Shown: positions 16,017-24,676 of the stretch, piece after piece
Numbering within the stretch: the stretch's first letter is position 1
Layout of the letters: each line of letters opens with the position of its first letter
Source: Kitasatospora kifunensis
Lineage (GTDB): Bacteria; Actinomycetota; Actinomycetes; Streptomycetales; Streptomycetaceae
DNA: 64,000 nucleotides
Direction of reading: 5' to 3'
Assembly (NCBI RefSeq): GCF_014203855.1
Contig: NZ_JACHJV010000001.1
Location: 1,488,001 to 1,552,000, forward strand
Position numbers and translations under genes: made by a program
The notes under the pieces: generated by a model
The model's database searches: none
What the model was told of the DNA's origin: nothing
What the model saw: only the letters and a program-made list of their open reading frames with translations

Positions 16017-19000
16017 ATGGGTGTCCGCTCCCGCCTCGCCAACCTCGCCAAGGTGTTCGGCAACTCCACCCCCGCCGAGTTCACGGCCGGCGAGACCGCC
16101 GCGCAGATGACCCCGGCGTCACCGTTCTCCCCCGGCACACCCATCCGCCCCTACGACGGATACTCACGCACCCCCCGCGGCCACGAGTTCGTTCCCGGCT
16201 ACAACATCTCTGCCCGGCCGCGAGCCCACGAGCGCGTCACCTTCGAGACCCTTCGCAGCCTCATCGAGTCCTACGACGTCGCCCAGATGTGCATCTGGCA
16301 CCGCATCGACTCGATCCGCAGCCTCGACTGGTCGCTCGTCGCAGCGGCGCACTTTGAGGGCGACGTGACCGATGCGGTCCGCCTCGGCATGGCGGCGCTG
16401 CGCAAGCCGGACCGCCAGACGCCGTTCTCCACCTGGCTGTCCGCCTACCTGTACGACGTTCTCGCCTACGACGCCGGGGCCCTGTACCGGCTGCGGAATC
16501 GGCGCGGCGACGTCGTTGGCCTCATGAACGTCGACGGCACCACCGTCGCGCCGCTGCTCGACTACTGGGGCCGCTCCCCCGAGCCCCCAGCCGAGGCGTA
16601 CGTCCAGTACATCAACGGGTTGCCGTGGGACTGGCTGACCCGGGATGACCTGATCTACGAGCCGTTCCGGAAGCGCGCGAACTCCCCATACGGTCTGGCG
16701 CCGCTCGAAACGATCCTGCTGAATGCCAATACCGACATCCGCTTCCAGATGTACTTTCTGCAGCGCTTCACCGAGGGCAACGTCCCCGAAGCGTTCGCGT
16801 CCGCCCCCGAATCGTGGTCACCCGACCAGATCGAGCAGTGGCAGACCCTCTGGGACTCGTTCATGGCCGGCGACCAGGCCGCCAAGCACACTATCAAGTG
16901 GATGCCCGGCGGCAGCACGATCGCATGGAGCAACGAGAAGGACTTCACCGACCAGTTCAGCCTCTTCCTGATGAGGAAAACGGCCGCCGCGTTCCACGTC
17001 GTGCCGTCCGACCTCGGGTTCACCGAGAACGTCAACCTGTCCAGCGGCGAATCCCAGGCCGACGTGCAGCACCGCGTCGGCGACCTCCCGCTGATCCGGC
17101 ACCTCCAGAACACCATCAGCGCGTTCCTCCAAGACGACCTCGGTCTGCCCCTCGACTTCCTCTTCGACCTTGGCGAAGAGCAGGCCGACCGGCTGCAGCA
17201 GGCCCAGGCCGATCAGATCTACGTCCAGTTGGGGGCAATCAGTTCCAGCGACATCCGCTCGATGCGGTATGGACTGGAAGAGCCGGAGGGCATACCAGTA
17301 CCCCGGTTCATCTACGACCCGCGCGGCGGGCCCATCCCGCTGGCGTCCCTGTATGCGGTCGCTGGCCAGATCGACCCGTCAACGGCCGCGCCAAAGCCGG
17401 GAACCGAGCTGCCGCACACCGCCTTCGGAGGCGCCGAGGGCGTCGTTCCGAACCCGCCGATCCTGACGGCCCCGCTCGCCGAGCAGGAATTCGGGCCCTC
17501 CGCACTGCCACCGGCCCCGCCACCGCAGCCCACGCCCCCCGACCCGGGGGCGCCGGTCGCCAAGGATGGCGGCGCTACGACCGTGGGCATCACCACGGCG
17601 ACCGGGGTCACTGGCTACGACCTTATCGGCCGCCGTGACGACGAGGACGAGCCGGAGGACCAGGAGAAGCTCTCAAAGTCCGAGTTGACGGCGTACAGGT
17701 CGTTCCGCAAGGCACGTCAACGCGCTGGTAAGTGGAGGGATTTCGAGTTCCGTGTCATCGACCCGGCCAGGGCGCGCCGACTCAACCAGGCCGGCCGGCT
17801 TGCCGTGCGCAAGGCCGAGGGTCAGGTAGCTGTGGCCGGCCTCGCCGTCCAGGCAGCCGACACCGGCCGAGTACTCATGCTCCAGCGGGCCCTCGACCCC
17901 GAGGACCCCGCAGGTGGTACGTGGGAGATGCCGGGCGGACACCTTGAAGGCGACGAAACACCCCTGCTCGGCGCCTGGCGGGAATGGGCGGAGGAGACCG
18001 GCTCTATCCCCCCGCCCGGCCAGCAGACCGGAACCTGGATCAGCCCAGACGGGGCATACCAAGGCATCGTCTGGACCGTCGACGGTGAGGACAGCGTGCC
18101 GCTCGACAGCCGCGATCAGGTATCCAACCCTGACGATCCAGACGGTGACTGCGTTGAGGCGATCGCCTGGTGGGACCCGGCTCAGTTGGCCGGGAATCCT
18201 GCCGTCAGAACCGAGTTGCTGGCCAGCCTGCCCGATGTGCTCACCGCACTCGGCTGCGAAACCGCAGACACGGTCGACGACATAGCGAAGGCGGCCGCCA
18301 GCCCAAAAGGACAGGCCCCTGACGGGGCCGACACGCAGTCCGCGCAGCGGGCATGGCCCGGCTGGAACCTCGACCTGCAGACCGTCGCACACTGGGTACC
18401 GCTTCTCGCAGCCGGGCTCGTTGCGGCGGTGAGCGCAAGGGAGTTGGCGAAGGCATGGCTGGCACTCGCACCCGCAGCGTCCGCCAGCACGAAGGGCGAG
18501 CGGCTCAACCAACTGACGACGCAAGCCGATGACTTCCTTCAAGGCCGCGGCACTGGCACGGCCCTGCGAGAGCCGATTGGCGCCACGCTGCGCGGCGTCA
18601 CCATCGACGGCTATGCCATCGGCGCCGCATCGGCGCACGCCGCCGCAGACGCCCACGAGGCCAGCGCCCAACCCGGCAGCACCACCGCCGACATGGGAAC
18701 CTGGACGCCGGGCGCATCCGATGTGGCCCGCGACCTGGTCGACAGCCTCGGCGACGGCAACGGCCTGGCACACATGCTCGACCAGTCCGGCAGTTCGGTG
18801 CAGTCAATCGCAACCGGGCGCCTGAACGGCCTCGCACATGCACTCGCCAACGGTGTGGAAGCCGGGGACGACCTCGATGCAATCAGCGAGGCCATCACAG
18901 ATGTCCTGTCCGATCCGTCGCGAGCCGAGATGGCCGTCGCCACCGAACTCGCCAGGACAGCCAACACAGCAGCAGTGCAGGCCTACCGGCAGCGCGACAT

Positions 19001-19160
19001 CGAACGCGTGCGGTGGGCGACTGCCGATGACGACCGGGTCTGCCCGGTCTGCGACGCCAACGAGGCCGCCGGGCCACGCACACTCGGCGACGACTTCCCG
19101 TCCGGCGACCCGATGCCGCCCGCCCACCCACGCGACAGGTGCGCACTACTGCCCACATAG
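16017..19160 (+). CDS. Portal protein fused to a Nudix hydrolase domain and a MuF minor head domain
   Basis: A 1047-aa protein, twice the usual portal length. Residues ~1-440 are a portal (F-V-P-G-Y-N-I-S-A-R-P, then W-H-R-I-D-S-I-R-S-L-D-W, later L-G-F-T-E-N-V-N-L-S-S). A Pro-rich linker (about 450-540) leads to a lysine-rich helical segment. Residues ~610-735 form a Nudix domain with box G641-x5-E647-x7-R655-E656-W-A-E659-E660-T-G662. The end is a MuF domain with E-L-A-R-T-A-N-T-A-A, C1009-P-V-C1012 and H1037-P-R-D-R-C1042. Portal-MuF fusions are known in actinophages; a Nudix domain between them is unusual. The portal forms the DNA entry ring and MuF domains are packaged in the head, so the Nudix activity may be delivered with the virion. 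Confidence 0.85.
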   Translation: MGVRSRLANLAKVFGNSTPAEFTAGETAAQMTPASPFSPGTPIRPYDGYSRTPRGHEFVPGYNISARPRAHERVTFETLRSLIESYDVAQMCIWHRIDSIRSLDWSLVAAAHFEGDVTDAVRLGMAALRKPDRQTPFSTWLSAYLYDVLAYDAGALYRLRNRRGDVVGLMNVDGTTVAPLLDYWGRSPEPPAEAYVQYINGLPWDWLTRDDLIYEPFRKRANSPYGLAPLETILLNANTDIRFQMYFLQRFTEGNVPEAFASAPESWSPDQIEQWQTLWDSFMAGDQAAKHTIKWMPGGSTIAWSNEKDFTDQFSLFLMRKTAAAFHVVPSDLGFTENVNLSSGESQADVQHRVGDLPLIRHLQNTISAFLQDDLGLPLDFLFDLGEEQADRLQQAQADQIYVQLGAISSSDIRSMRYGLEEPEGIPVPRFIYDPRGGPIPLASLYAVAGQIDPSTAAPKPGTELPHTAFGGAEGVVPNPPILTAPLAEQEFGPSALPPAPPPQPTPPDPGAPVAKDGGATTVGITTATGVTGYDLIGRRDDEDEPEDQEKLSKSELTAYRSFRKARQRAGKWRDFEFRVIDPARARRLNQAGRLAVRKAEGQVAVAGLAVQAADTGRVLMLQRALDPEDPAGGTWEMPGGHLEGDETPLLGAWREWAEETGSIPPPGQQTGTWISPDGAYQGIVWTVDGEDSVPLDSRDQVSNPDDPDGDCVEAIAWWDPAQLAGNPAVRTELLASLPDVLTALGCETADTVDDIAKAAASPKGQAPDGADTQSAQRAWPGWNLDLQTVAHWVPLLAAGLVAAVSARELAKAWLALAPAASASTKGERLNQLTTQADDFLQGRGTGTALREPIGATLRGVTIDGYAIGAASAHAAADAHEASAQPGSTTADMGTWTPGASDVARDLVDSLGDGNGLAHMLDQSGSSVQSIATGRLNGLAHALANGVEAGDDLDAISEAITDVLSDPSRAEMAVATELARTANTAAVQAYRQRDIERVRWATADDDRVCPVCDANEAAGPRTLGDDFPSGDPMPPAHPRDRCALLPT

Positions 19161-19169
19161 GAGGTGCCC

Positions 19170-19553
19170 ATGACTGACGAGCCCCAACGCTACGTTTTGG
19201 GCATCGCCTATCAGGCGGGCCCCGACCCACGCATTCAGCGCGGAGCCGACGGCGGCCGCGACTTCTTCAGCCCTGACGAGCTGGAGAAGGCCGCCTGGGG
19301 CTTCCTACAGAAAGGTGCGCAGGTCGGCCTGTTCCACGGCCCCGAGGCATCAGTCGGAGCCGCAACAGTCGTCGAGTCGTACATCTGGAGAGCCGACGAC
19401 TGGGACCTCGGCAACGGAACCGTCGTACGCAAGGGCGACTGGCTGATCGGCGCGATCCTCGATGAACACGCCTGGCAGCTCTACAAGTCCGGGCGCGTCA
19501 CCGGCTGGTCGCCGCAAGGCTCAGCGCGCCGCATCACACGACGGAGTAGCTGA
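19170..19553 (+). CDS. XkdF-like prohead protease (Peptidase_S78_2 type)
   Basis: A 127-aa protein from ATG 19170, preceded by a perfect AGGAGG. It carries the XkdF pattern: a start-strand Y-V-L-G-I-A-Y, D-F-F-S-P-D-E-L-E-K-A, H-G-P-E-A-S-V-G-A-A-T-V-V-E-S-Y-I-W, then K-G-D-W-L-I-G-A-I-L-D-E-H-A-W and G-R-V-T-G-W-S-P-Q-G-S-A-R. These proteins are thought to be serine-type proteases that mature the prohead together with the downstream scaffold-like protein. Its stop overlaps the start of that gene (TGATG), so the two are co-translated. Confidence 0.7.
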   Translation: MTDEPQRYVLGIAYQAGPDPRIQRGADGGRDFFSPDELEKAAWGFLQKGAQVGLFHGPEASVGAATVVESYIWRADDWDLGNGTVVRKGDWLIGAILDEHAWQLYKSGRVTGWSPQGSARRITRRSS

Positions 19554-21382
19554 TGACCACACCCGAGGACGACTTCACCGAACTTCGCGACGCCGACATC
19601 CCGCGCGTGGACCTCGTGGACAAGGCCGCGAACGGCACCCGGTTCCTGATCGCGAAGAAGGAGAGCGGCGGCCAGGCCGGCCTTCTGAACGCCGACTTCG
19701 TCCGCGACCTGATCGGCAAGTCCGCGCCCGCCCCCGCACCGGAGGAGACGGTGACGATGACCGGCAGCCCATCGGCAATCGCCAAGCTCATCCACGAAGC
19801 CGCACTGCGTAAGGCCGAAGTGAGCACCGCCGACCAGAACGACATGCCGGACAGCGACTTCGCCTACATCGAGCCCGGAGGCAAGAAGGACGACGAGGGC
19901 AAGACCATGCCGCGGTCGCTCCGCCACTTCCCCATCAACGACGCAGCGCACGTCCGCAATGCTCTCTCCCGCGCACCCCAGTCCCCGTTCGGCGACAAGG
20001 CGATGCCGAAGATCCGGGCCGCAGCGAAGAAACTCGGAATCGAGGTATCCAAGATGATCGGTGGCGACCTGGACGAGGGCGTCGACGGCATGGACCCCAC
20101 AGTGGTCCTAGCCGCACCCGAAGACGACGACGCCCCAGGTGACCCCAACGAGCCCGGCTCACCGGCATGGGAGGCCATCGATGCGGCCACCGCCCAGAAA
20201 TGGACGTCGATCGCGGTGCGTCTCCAGAACGCGCTCGGCGTCATGGCGGAACGCGAACTTCTCGAGGCGGCATCCGCCGACCCGGACGACGCGGAATCCG
20301 CCTGGGACCTGCAGGACGCCCAGTGCGCCCTCGACTACGTGATCTGCGTCCTCGCCGGGTTCGCCGTCGGCGAGCAGGGAGAGGCCGAACTCGCCACCGA
20401 GGCCATGGACTCCATCGGAAAGGCCCTTGGCCACTTCGACGCCTCACCCCTGGACACGATCGAGGCGCTGAGCACGGTCACCAAGGCGGGCCGAGTCCTC
20501 AGCGCGGCCAACGAGGCCTCGATCCGGACCGCCGCCGAGCACCTGCAGAAGGTCCTCGCCAGCTTGCCCGCCGCACCCGTCGAGAAGGAGAGCGGCCGGA
20601 CGGTCGCCAAGACCGCCAACGAGGAGTCCGACATGCCCGAGCCGACCACCGCTGCGGAGACCGCTCAGGCTTCCGGTCAGGAGCCTGCCATGGGCAGCCA
20701 GGAGCCCATGGCCAAGGCCGACGGCGACAAGCCCAAGATGGTCGCTGTCTATGACAAGAACGGCAACCTCGTCGGAGTCGTCGACCCGACCGAGATCACG
20801 GTGATCGAGGGTGCAGGATCCGACGCCAATGGCTCCGGCGATGACGCCCCGGACGCTGACGCCCCGGACGACACGGCCGGCGACGACACCCAGCCCGCCG
20901 ACCTCACGCCGCAGCCTGCGGCCGATGCTGGCACCCCCGCTGACGCCGTCCCCGACGACGACAGCGACGACAACGCAGTCTCCAAGACCATCAACGACAC
21001 GACCTCGGAAGACGTGCTCAAGATCATCGCCACCGACTCTGCTGCAGCAGCCATCGCCGACTACAGCGCCACACAGGAGCAGGTCATCGCCAAGCAGGCG
21101 GCCGACCTCGCTCAGCTGGCGGACACCGTCGAGAAGCTGACCGGGCTGGTCAAGGCGCTGGAAGAGCAGCCCGCCGCACCACGTGTGTTCACCAACGGAG
21201 CCGTCCCGCCTGCGCACCAACTGCGCGGCCAGGACCGAGGCGCCCCGGCCCTCGACAACAACAGGGCTCAGGAACTCAAGAAGGGCCTCTACGGCGGCGT
21301 CGATGCGGCAGAGCAGAACCGCATCCACAACACCATGCAGGCCGAGGCCATCGCCGCGCTCCAGGCGATCCACCGGGCGTAA
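19553..21382 (+). CDS. Scaffold-like head protein with DUF6582 module
   Basis: A 609-aa acidic protein. Near the N-terminus is P-R-V-D-L-V-D-K-A-A-N-G, as in XkdF-type proteins, so the protease frame may have been longer or split. Residues ~100-165 hold the DUF6582 signature (Y-I-E-P-G-G-K-K-D, R-S-L-R-H-F-P-I, F-G-D-K-A-M-P-K-I-R-A-A-A-K-K). The middle is helical; residues ~360-480 are Asp/Ala/Pro-rich and disordered, and a coiled coil follows (about 490-545). Length, acidity and position just before the capsid gene fit a scaffolding protein removed by the prohead protease. Confidence 0.65.
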   Translation: MTTPEDDFTELRDADIPRVDLVDKAANGTRFLIAKKESGGQAGLLNADFVRDLIGKSAPAPAPEETVTMTGSPSAIAKLIHEAALRKAEVSTADQNDMPDSDFAYIEPGGKKDDEGKTMPRSLRHFPINDAAHVRNALSRAPQSPFGDKAMPKIRAAAKKLGIEVSKMIGGDLDEGVDGMDPTVVLAAPEDDDAPGDPNEPGSPAWEAIDAATAQKWTSIAVRLQNALGVMAERELLEAASADPDDAESAWDLQDAQCALDYVICVLAGFAVGEQGEAELATEAMDSIGKALGHFDASPLDTIEALSTVTKAGRVLSAANEASIRTAAEHLQKVLASLPAAPVEKESGRTVAKTANEESDMPEPTTAAETAQASGQEPAMGSQEPMAKADGDKPKMVAVYDKNGNLVGVVDPTEITVIEGAGSDANGSGDDAPDADAPDDTAGDDTQPADLTPQPAADAGTPADAVPDDDSDDNAVSKTINDTTSEDVLKIIATDSAAAAIADYSATQEQVIAKQAADLAQLADTVEKLTGLVKALEEQPAAPRVFTNGAVPPAHQLRGQDRGAPALDNNRAQELKKGLYGGVDAAEQNRIHNTMQAEAIAALQAIHRA

Positions 21383-21402
21383 CGCCCCAGCTGCCACAGA
21401 CC

Positions 21403-21436
21403 AAGCCCCCGAACTGCCCAACGGCGCGGGGGCTTT
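21403..21436 (+). terminator. Hairpin upstream of the capsid gene
   Basis: AAGCCCCCG pairs with CGGGGGCTT across about 15 bases, followed by TCGCATGCCC and the AGGAGG of the capsid gene. It probably separates head-assembly from capsid expression, or protects the 5' end of the capsid mRNA. Confidence 0.55.
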
Positions 21437-21457
21437 CGCATGCCCAGGAGGCACCCC

Positions 21458-22960
21458 TTGAGCAACATGCAGGACATCTCCGAGGAGACCCTCGGCGCAC
21501 TCGCGGCCATCACCAAGGCCCAGACCACCGGCATCACCACCTCGACCGGCATCACCTCGTTCGACCTGTCGCCGCTCGTCACCCTCGTCCCCGTCGTGAC
21601 CCCGTTCAGGGACATCGTGACGCGCACGAAGAGCCCCGACGGCAACAAGTACGCGGTGTGGCGCAGCATCCTCAACGCGACGAACGCCCAGCCCGATCCG
21701 AGCATCCCGTTCGACTACGCCGCGAACGAGGTCATCTTCAATGAGCAGGACTTCCAAGCGGCCTACAAGGGCACGGGCCTGGCCGGCATGGTCACGCAGG
21801 ACGCCTACGACCTGGCGATGGGCTACGACGACCCGTACGCGACGGCGACGTTCAACACCCTCAATCAAGTGTTGATCGGCGACGACCGCAAGCTTCTCGG
21901 TGCGCAGAGCTTCGCGCTCGCCCAGCCTGCCGCGCCGTCACTCACCCAGCACGCCACTGGCGGCACCATCGGCGCCGTCCAGGTGTACGTCGGCGTCGCC
22001 GCGCGCACCGGCTCCGGCTACTACTACGGCTCCGGCAACTCCCAGGGCAACAGCAACTCGACGACGTTCGGCAGCGGCAGCACCAACTCGGTGTCCGCCA
22101 CAGTCACCGCCGTGCGCGGCGCGGTCTGCTACGACTGGTTCCAGAGCGCGAACGGCTCGACCTGGTACTACTACACGACCACCACCGTCAACGCCGTCAC
22201 CATGACCCGGGTCATCTCCGCCAACAACACGCTGCCGACCGGCACCGCCGTCCCGGACCTGACCACCGTGTGGAAGGGAACCGCCAGCAGCGTCCCGACC
22301 TACCTGTCGTCCGGCGACAACGGATCCGCGAACACGGCCGACTACGACGGCCTCCTCGCGTCGCTGTCCGGCGACTACAACGGCTCCGGGCAGTGGGTGC
22401 AACCTGGCACCGGCACCGCGAACCCGTCGATCGCCAACTCGCTGGACGGCGCGGCGCTCACCCTGTCCGGTGGTTCCGTCACAGAGATCGAGAACCTGCT
22501 GTTCCTGCCCCTGTGGCAGCAGGTCAAGTGCAGCCCCACCGCGCTCATGATGAACGCCGCGCAGGCGCAGGAGATCGCGAACCTGGTTCTCGGCGGTTCG
22601 TCCGCGACGACATTCCTCAACACCGACGCGAGCGGCCGTATCTCGGTGACCGCAGGTGGCCGGGTCGGGGAGCTCGTCAATGCCCCGGCCGGCGGTGTGA
22701 CCGTCCCGATCGAGGTCCACGTCTCCCTCCCGCCCGGCACAATCATCGCGCGAACGGACCGAGTTCCGTTCCCGCAGGCCAATATCGGCAGCGTCCTCGA
22801 ATACCGAGCCCTGCGCGACATGGTCCAGTTCGACTACGGCGTCAACAGGATCGCGAACACGGCCGGCGGCGGCCCGAGGCGCGAATTCGAGATCAAGTCC
22901 ATGGGCGCCTTCCTGAACAAAGCTCCTGTCGCGATGGCTTCGCTCACGAACGTGAGCTGA
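21458..22960 (+). CDS. Major capsid protein
   Basis: A 500-aa protein; TTG 21458 is chosen as start because AGGAGG (21446-21451) is ideally spaced. The N-terminal part (D-I-S-E-E-T-L-G-A-L-A-A-I-T-K, then T-P-F-R-D-I-V-T-R) and the C-terminal part (L-E-Y-R-A-L-R-D-M-V-Q-F-D-Y-G-V-N-R-I-A-N-T) resemble HK97-fold capsid proteins, interrupted by a Gly/Ser/Tyr-rich beta domain (about residues 165-290; Y-Y-Y-G-S-G-N-S) likely exposed on the capsid surface. Position after protease and scaffold supports the call. No separate decoration gene is obvious; the inserted domain may serve that role. Confidence 0.8.
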   Translation: MSNMQDISEETLGALAAITKAQTTGITTSTGITSFDLSPLVTLVPVVTPFRDIVTRTKSPDGNKYAVWRSILNATNAQPDPSIPFDYAANEVIFNEQDFQAAYKGTGLAGMVTQDAYDLAMGYDDPYATATFNTLNQVLIGDDRKLLGAQSFALAQPAAPSLTQHATGGTIGAVQVYVGVAARTGSGYYYGSGNSQGNSNSTTFGSGSTNSVSATVTAVRGAVCYDWFQSANGSTWYYYTTTTVNAVTMTRVISANNTLPTGTAVPDLTTVWKGTASSVPTYLSSGDNGSANTADYDGLLASLSGDYNGSGQWVQPGTGTANPSIANSLDGAALTLSGGSVTEIENLLFLPLWQQVKCSPTALMMNAAQAQEIANLVLGGSSATTFLNTDASGRISVTAGGRVGELVNAPAGGVTVPIEVHVSLPPGTIIARTDRVPFPQANIGSVLEYRALRDMVQFDYGVNRIANTAGGGPRREFEIKSMGAFLNKAPVAMASLTNVS

Positions 22961-22973
22961 ATTGCCATCAGAT

Positions 22974-22995
22974 CCCGTGTTAAGATAAACGGGTG
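22974..22995 (+). promoter_or_regulatory. Candidate leaderless promoter of the HNH gene
   Basis: TAAGAT (22981-22986) resembles a -10 box and ends six bases before the GTG start of the next gene, the spacing seen in leaderless actinobacterial genes. CCCGT (22974-22978) and ACGGG (22989-22993) form an inverted repeat around it. No -35 is evident. Confidence 0.3.
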
Positions 22996-23700
22996 AAGCG
23001 ATGCACCAAGTGCGAAGTCGAGAAGCCCTTAGAGGGCTTCCACAAGTCAGCCAGGTCGCCCGACGGGCGGCAGTATTGGTGCAAGCCGTGCGCCATTGCT
23101 GCCGCCCGCGAGCGAGCACTCCGCAATCCTGATGCCAAGCGCGAAGCCGACCGGAAGTACGCCGCTTCGGAGAAGAATAAGGCCAACCGCAAGGCGCGCC
23201 GCGAGGGCCCGCAGCGAGAAGTAATCCTTGAGCAGAAGCGCCAGTCCTGGGAGCGTCACAAAGAGGAGAACGCCCGGCGCGCACGTGAGGCTCGGGCCGC
23301 TGAACCGGAGCGGTTCAAGGAGTACTACCAGCGAAAGTACGCCGCCAACAAGGAAAAGATCCTTGCGCAAAATCGCAAGTGGGCGGTGGCGAACCGCGAG
23401 AGAGTCCGTGCCTACCGTCGCCAGCGGTCCTACGGGATAACCCCGGAGGAGTTTGACCGGAAGATCCTGGATCAGAACGGCCGCTGTGAGATCTGCGGCA
23501 TAGAGATGCATCTGATGGACGAACGCATCAAGGGCGGGACCACCCGAACCGGGATCTGCGTCGACCACTGCCACAAGACCGGAGTCGTCCGAGGACTGAT
23601 CTGCAGCGGATGCAACAAGGGCCTTGGCTACTTCAAGGATGACCCGGCTCGACTCAAGGCGGCAGCCGGGTATATCGCCAAGTACCAGCAGAGCTCGTAG
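22993..23700 (+). CDS. HNH/endonuclease VII-type mobile endonuclease
   Basis: A 235-aa protein. It opens with a zinc ribbon (C-T-K-C ... W-C-K-P-C), then a long, very basic alpha-helical stretch (about residues 35-150), and ends with a recombination-endonuclease-VII-type domain: C-E-I-C-G, V-D-H-C-H-K-T-G-V-V-R-G-L-I-C-S-G-C-N-K-G-L-G. Such genes are free-standing homing endonucleases that spread among phages. It stands between capsid and connector genes and appears to have its own leaderless start, so it looks like a later insertion into the late operon. It could cut DNA at a matching site in phages lacking the gene. Confidence 0.85.
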   Translation: MKRCTKCEVEKPLEGFHKSARSPDGRQYWCKPCAIAAARERALRNPDAKREADRKYAASEKNKANRKARREGPQREVILEQKRQSWERHKEENARRAREARAAEPERFKEYYQRKYAANKEKILAQNRKWAVANRERVRAYRRQRSYGITPEEFDRKILDQNGRCEICGIEMHLMDERIKGGTTRTGICVDHCHKTGVVRGLICSGCNKGLGYFKDDPARLKAAAGYIAKYQQSS

Positions 23701-23720
23701 CTCACGGAAATCAGCCGCCC

Positions 23721-23753
23721 CGAAGGCCGGGAGCATGAAGCTCTCGGCCTTCG
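23721..23753 (+). terminator. Hairpin after the HNH gene
   Basis: CGAAGGCCGGGAGC pairs with GCTCTCGGCCTTCG (one G-U pair) across ATGAA, followed by TCATGTCC and a GAGGAGG ribosome site. It matches the hairpin-GCATG-ribosome-site layout seen at other gene borders in this operon. Confidence 0.5.
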
Positions 23754-23778
23754 TCATGTCCAGCCGAGGAGGCTTGTG

Positions 23779-24225
23779 ATGCCGATCCCGCCGCCCCGCG
23801 CTGGCGTGCCGATGCCCAACTTCACCGCGACACAGGAACTCTTCCGGGCCGATGGCCTGACCCTGAACGGCAACTCGGACACGGTCACCGCGAACGTCAA
23901 GAACCAGGTGAACAACGCGACCGGCGGCTTGATCGACGTGTCCTCGGTCGCGAACGGCTTGCTCGTCGTGAACGTGGCGAACGCACCGTCGGGTTCATCG
24001 CCCGGCTTGGCAGTGTTCTTCGACGTACAGGACGCCTACGGGAACTGGTGCCTGACATCGAATCCCACGGCGATCTCGGGGGCGGTTCTCAATTTCGCTG
24101 CCGTCGTCTACGGGCAGATCTCGACTGGTTACAACCTGACCTATGCGGGCCGGATCCGCTGGGTCGTCACTGGAACCGGCGGCCCCATGTTCAGCGGCGT
24201 CTCGTTCAGCCTCTTCGGCCGCTGA
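23779..24225 (+). CDS. Hypothetical virion protein between capsid and connectors
   Basis: A 148-aa protein starting at ATG 23779 six bases after AGGAGG. After a Pro-rich N-terminus it is nearly all beta-strand (L-N-G-N-S-D-T-V-T-A-N-V, L-L-V-V-N-V-A-N-A, G-L-A-V-F-F-D-V-Q-D-A-Y-G-N-W) with no charged patches, as in capsid decoration or tail-interface proteins. In siphovirus operons this slot often holds a decoration or head-fibre protein. The exact role is not known. Confidence 0.5.
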   Translation: MPIPPPRAGVPMPNFTATQELFRADGLTLNGNSDTVTANVKNQVNNATGGLIDVSSVANGLLVVNVANAPSGSSPGLAVFFDVQDAYGNWCLTSNPTAISGAVLNFAAVVYGQISTGYNLTYAGRIRWVVTGTGGPMFSGVSFSLFGR

Positions 24226-24266
24226 GCTGGCCGCCTTCCACCACCCTCACCCCCCAAGGAGCAGGC

Positions 24267-24617
24267 ATGCACCTGTATACGCTTACGGGCGCAGTCGCGC
24301 TCGACGACCCCGAGTTCGGCCACTTTGACGCCGACGAGCAGGGCGGATTCGACCTTCCCGACGAGCTGTCCGACAGGCTCCACCGGTTCGCGTTCCGCGG
24401 CAAGCCCGCGTGGGAGACGGACGTCGAGCATCAGCGCAGGTTGATGGCCGAGGAGTTGGAGCGGCGCAAGGACCCGGCGACGCTCCTTGGCGTAGTCGAG
24501 CAACTGATGAAGGCGGCCCAGCAGGCTGCCGCCCCGCAGGTGGCCTCCCCTGTCGTTGACGCTGTGCCGGTGCGGCGCGCCTCGAGGCGTGGGGTATCGG
24601 CCGTTCCTGCTGAGTAG
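24267..24617 (+). CDS. Small hypothetical head protein
   Basis: A 116-aa protein from ATG 24267 with AAGGAGCAGG upstream. The first 40 residues (Y-T-L-T-G-A-V-A-L-D-D-P-E-F-G-H-F) form an acidic beta module; the remainder is a helix with W-E-T-D-V-E-H-Q-R-R-L-M-A-E-E-L-E-R-R-K and a disordered tail. It lies between the capsid and connector genes and is probably a minor virion or assembly protein. Confidence 0.5.
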   Translation: MHLYTLTGAVALDDPEFGHFDADEQGGFDLPDELSDRLHRFAFRGKPAWETDVEHQRRLMAEELERRKDPATLLGVVEQLMKAAQQAAAPQVASPVVDAVPVRRASRRGVSAVPAE

Positions 24618-24676
24618 ACCCTTCGCGTTCGCCAGCGACGGCGTCACAATCCGACTTCGCGTGAACGGTGGTGACC

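Noticed and set aside
23776..23778. GTG 23776 as start of the post-capsid virion gene
   Set aside because: ATG 23779 has better spacing to AGGAGG.
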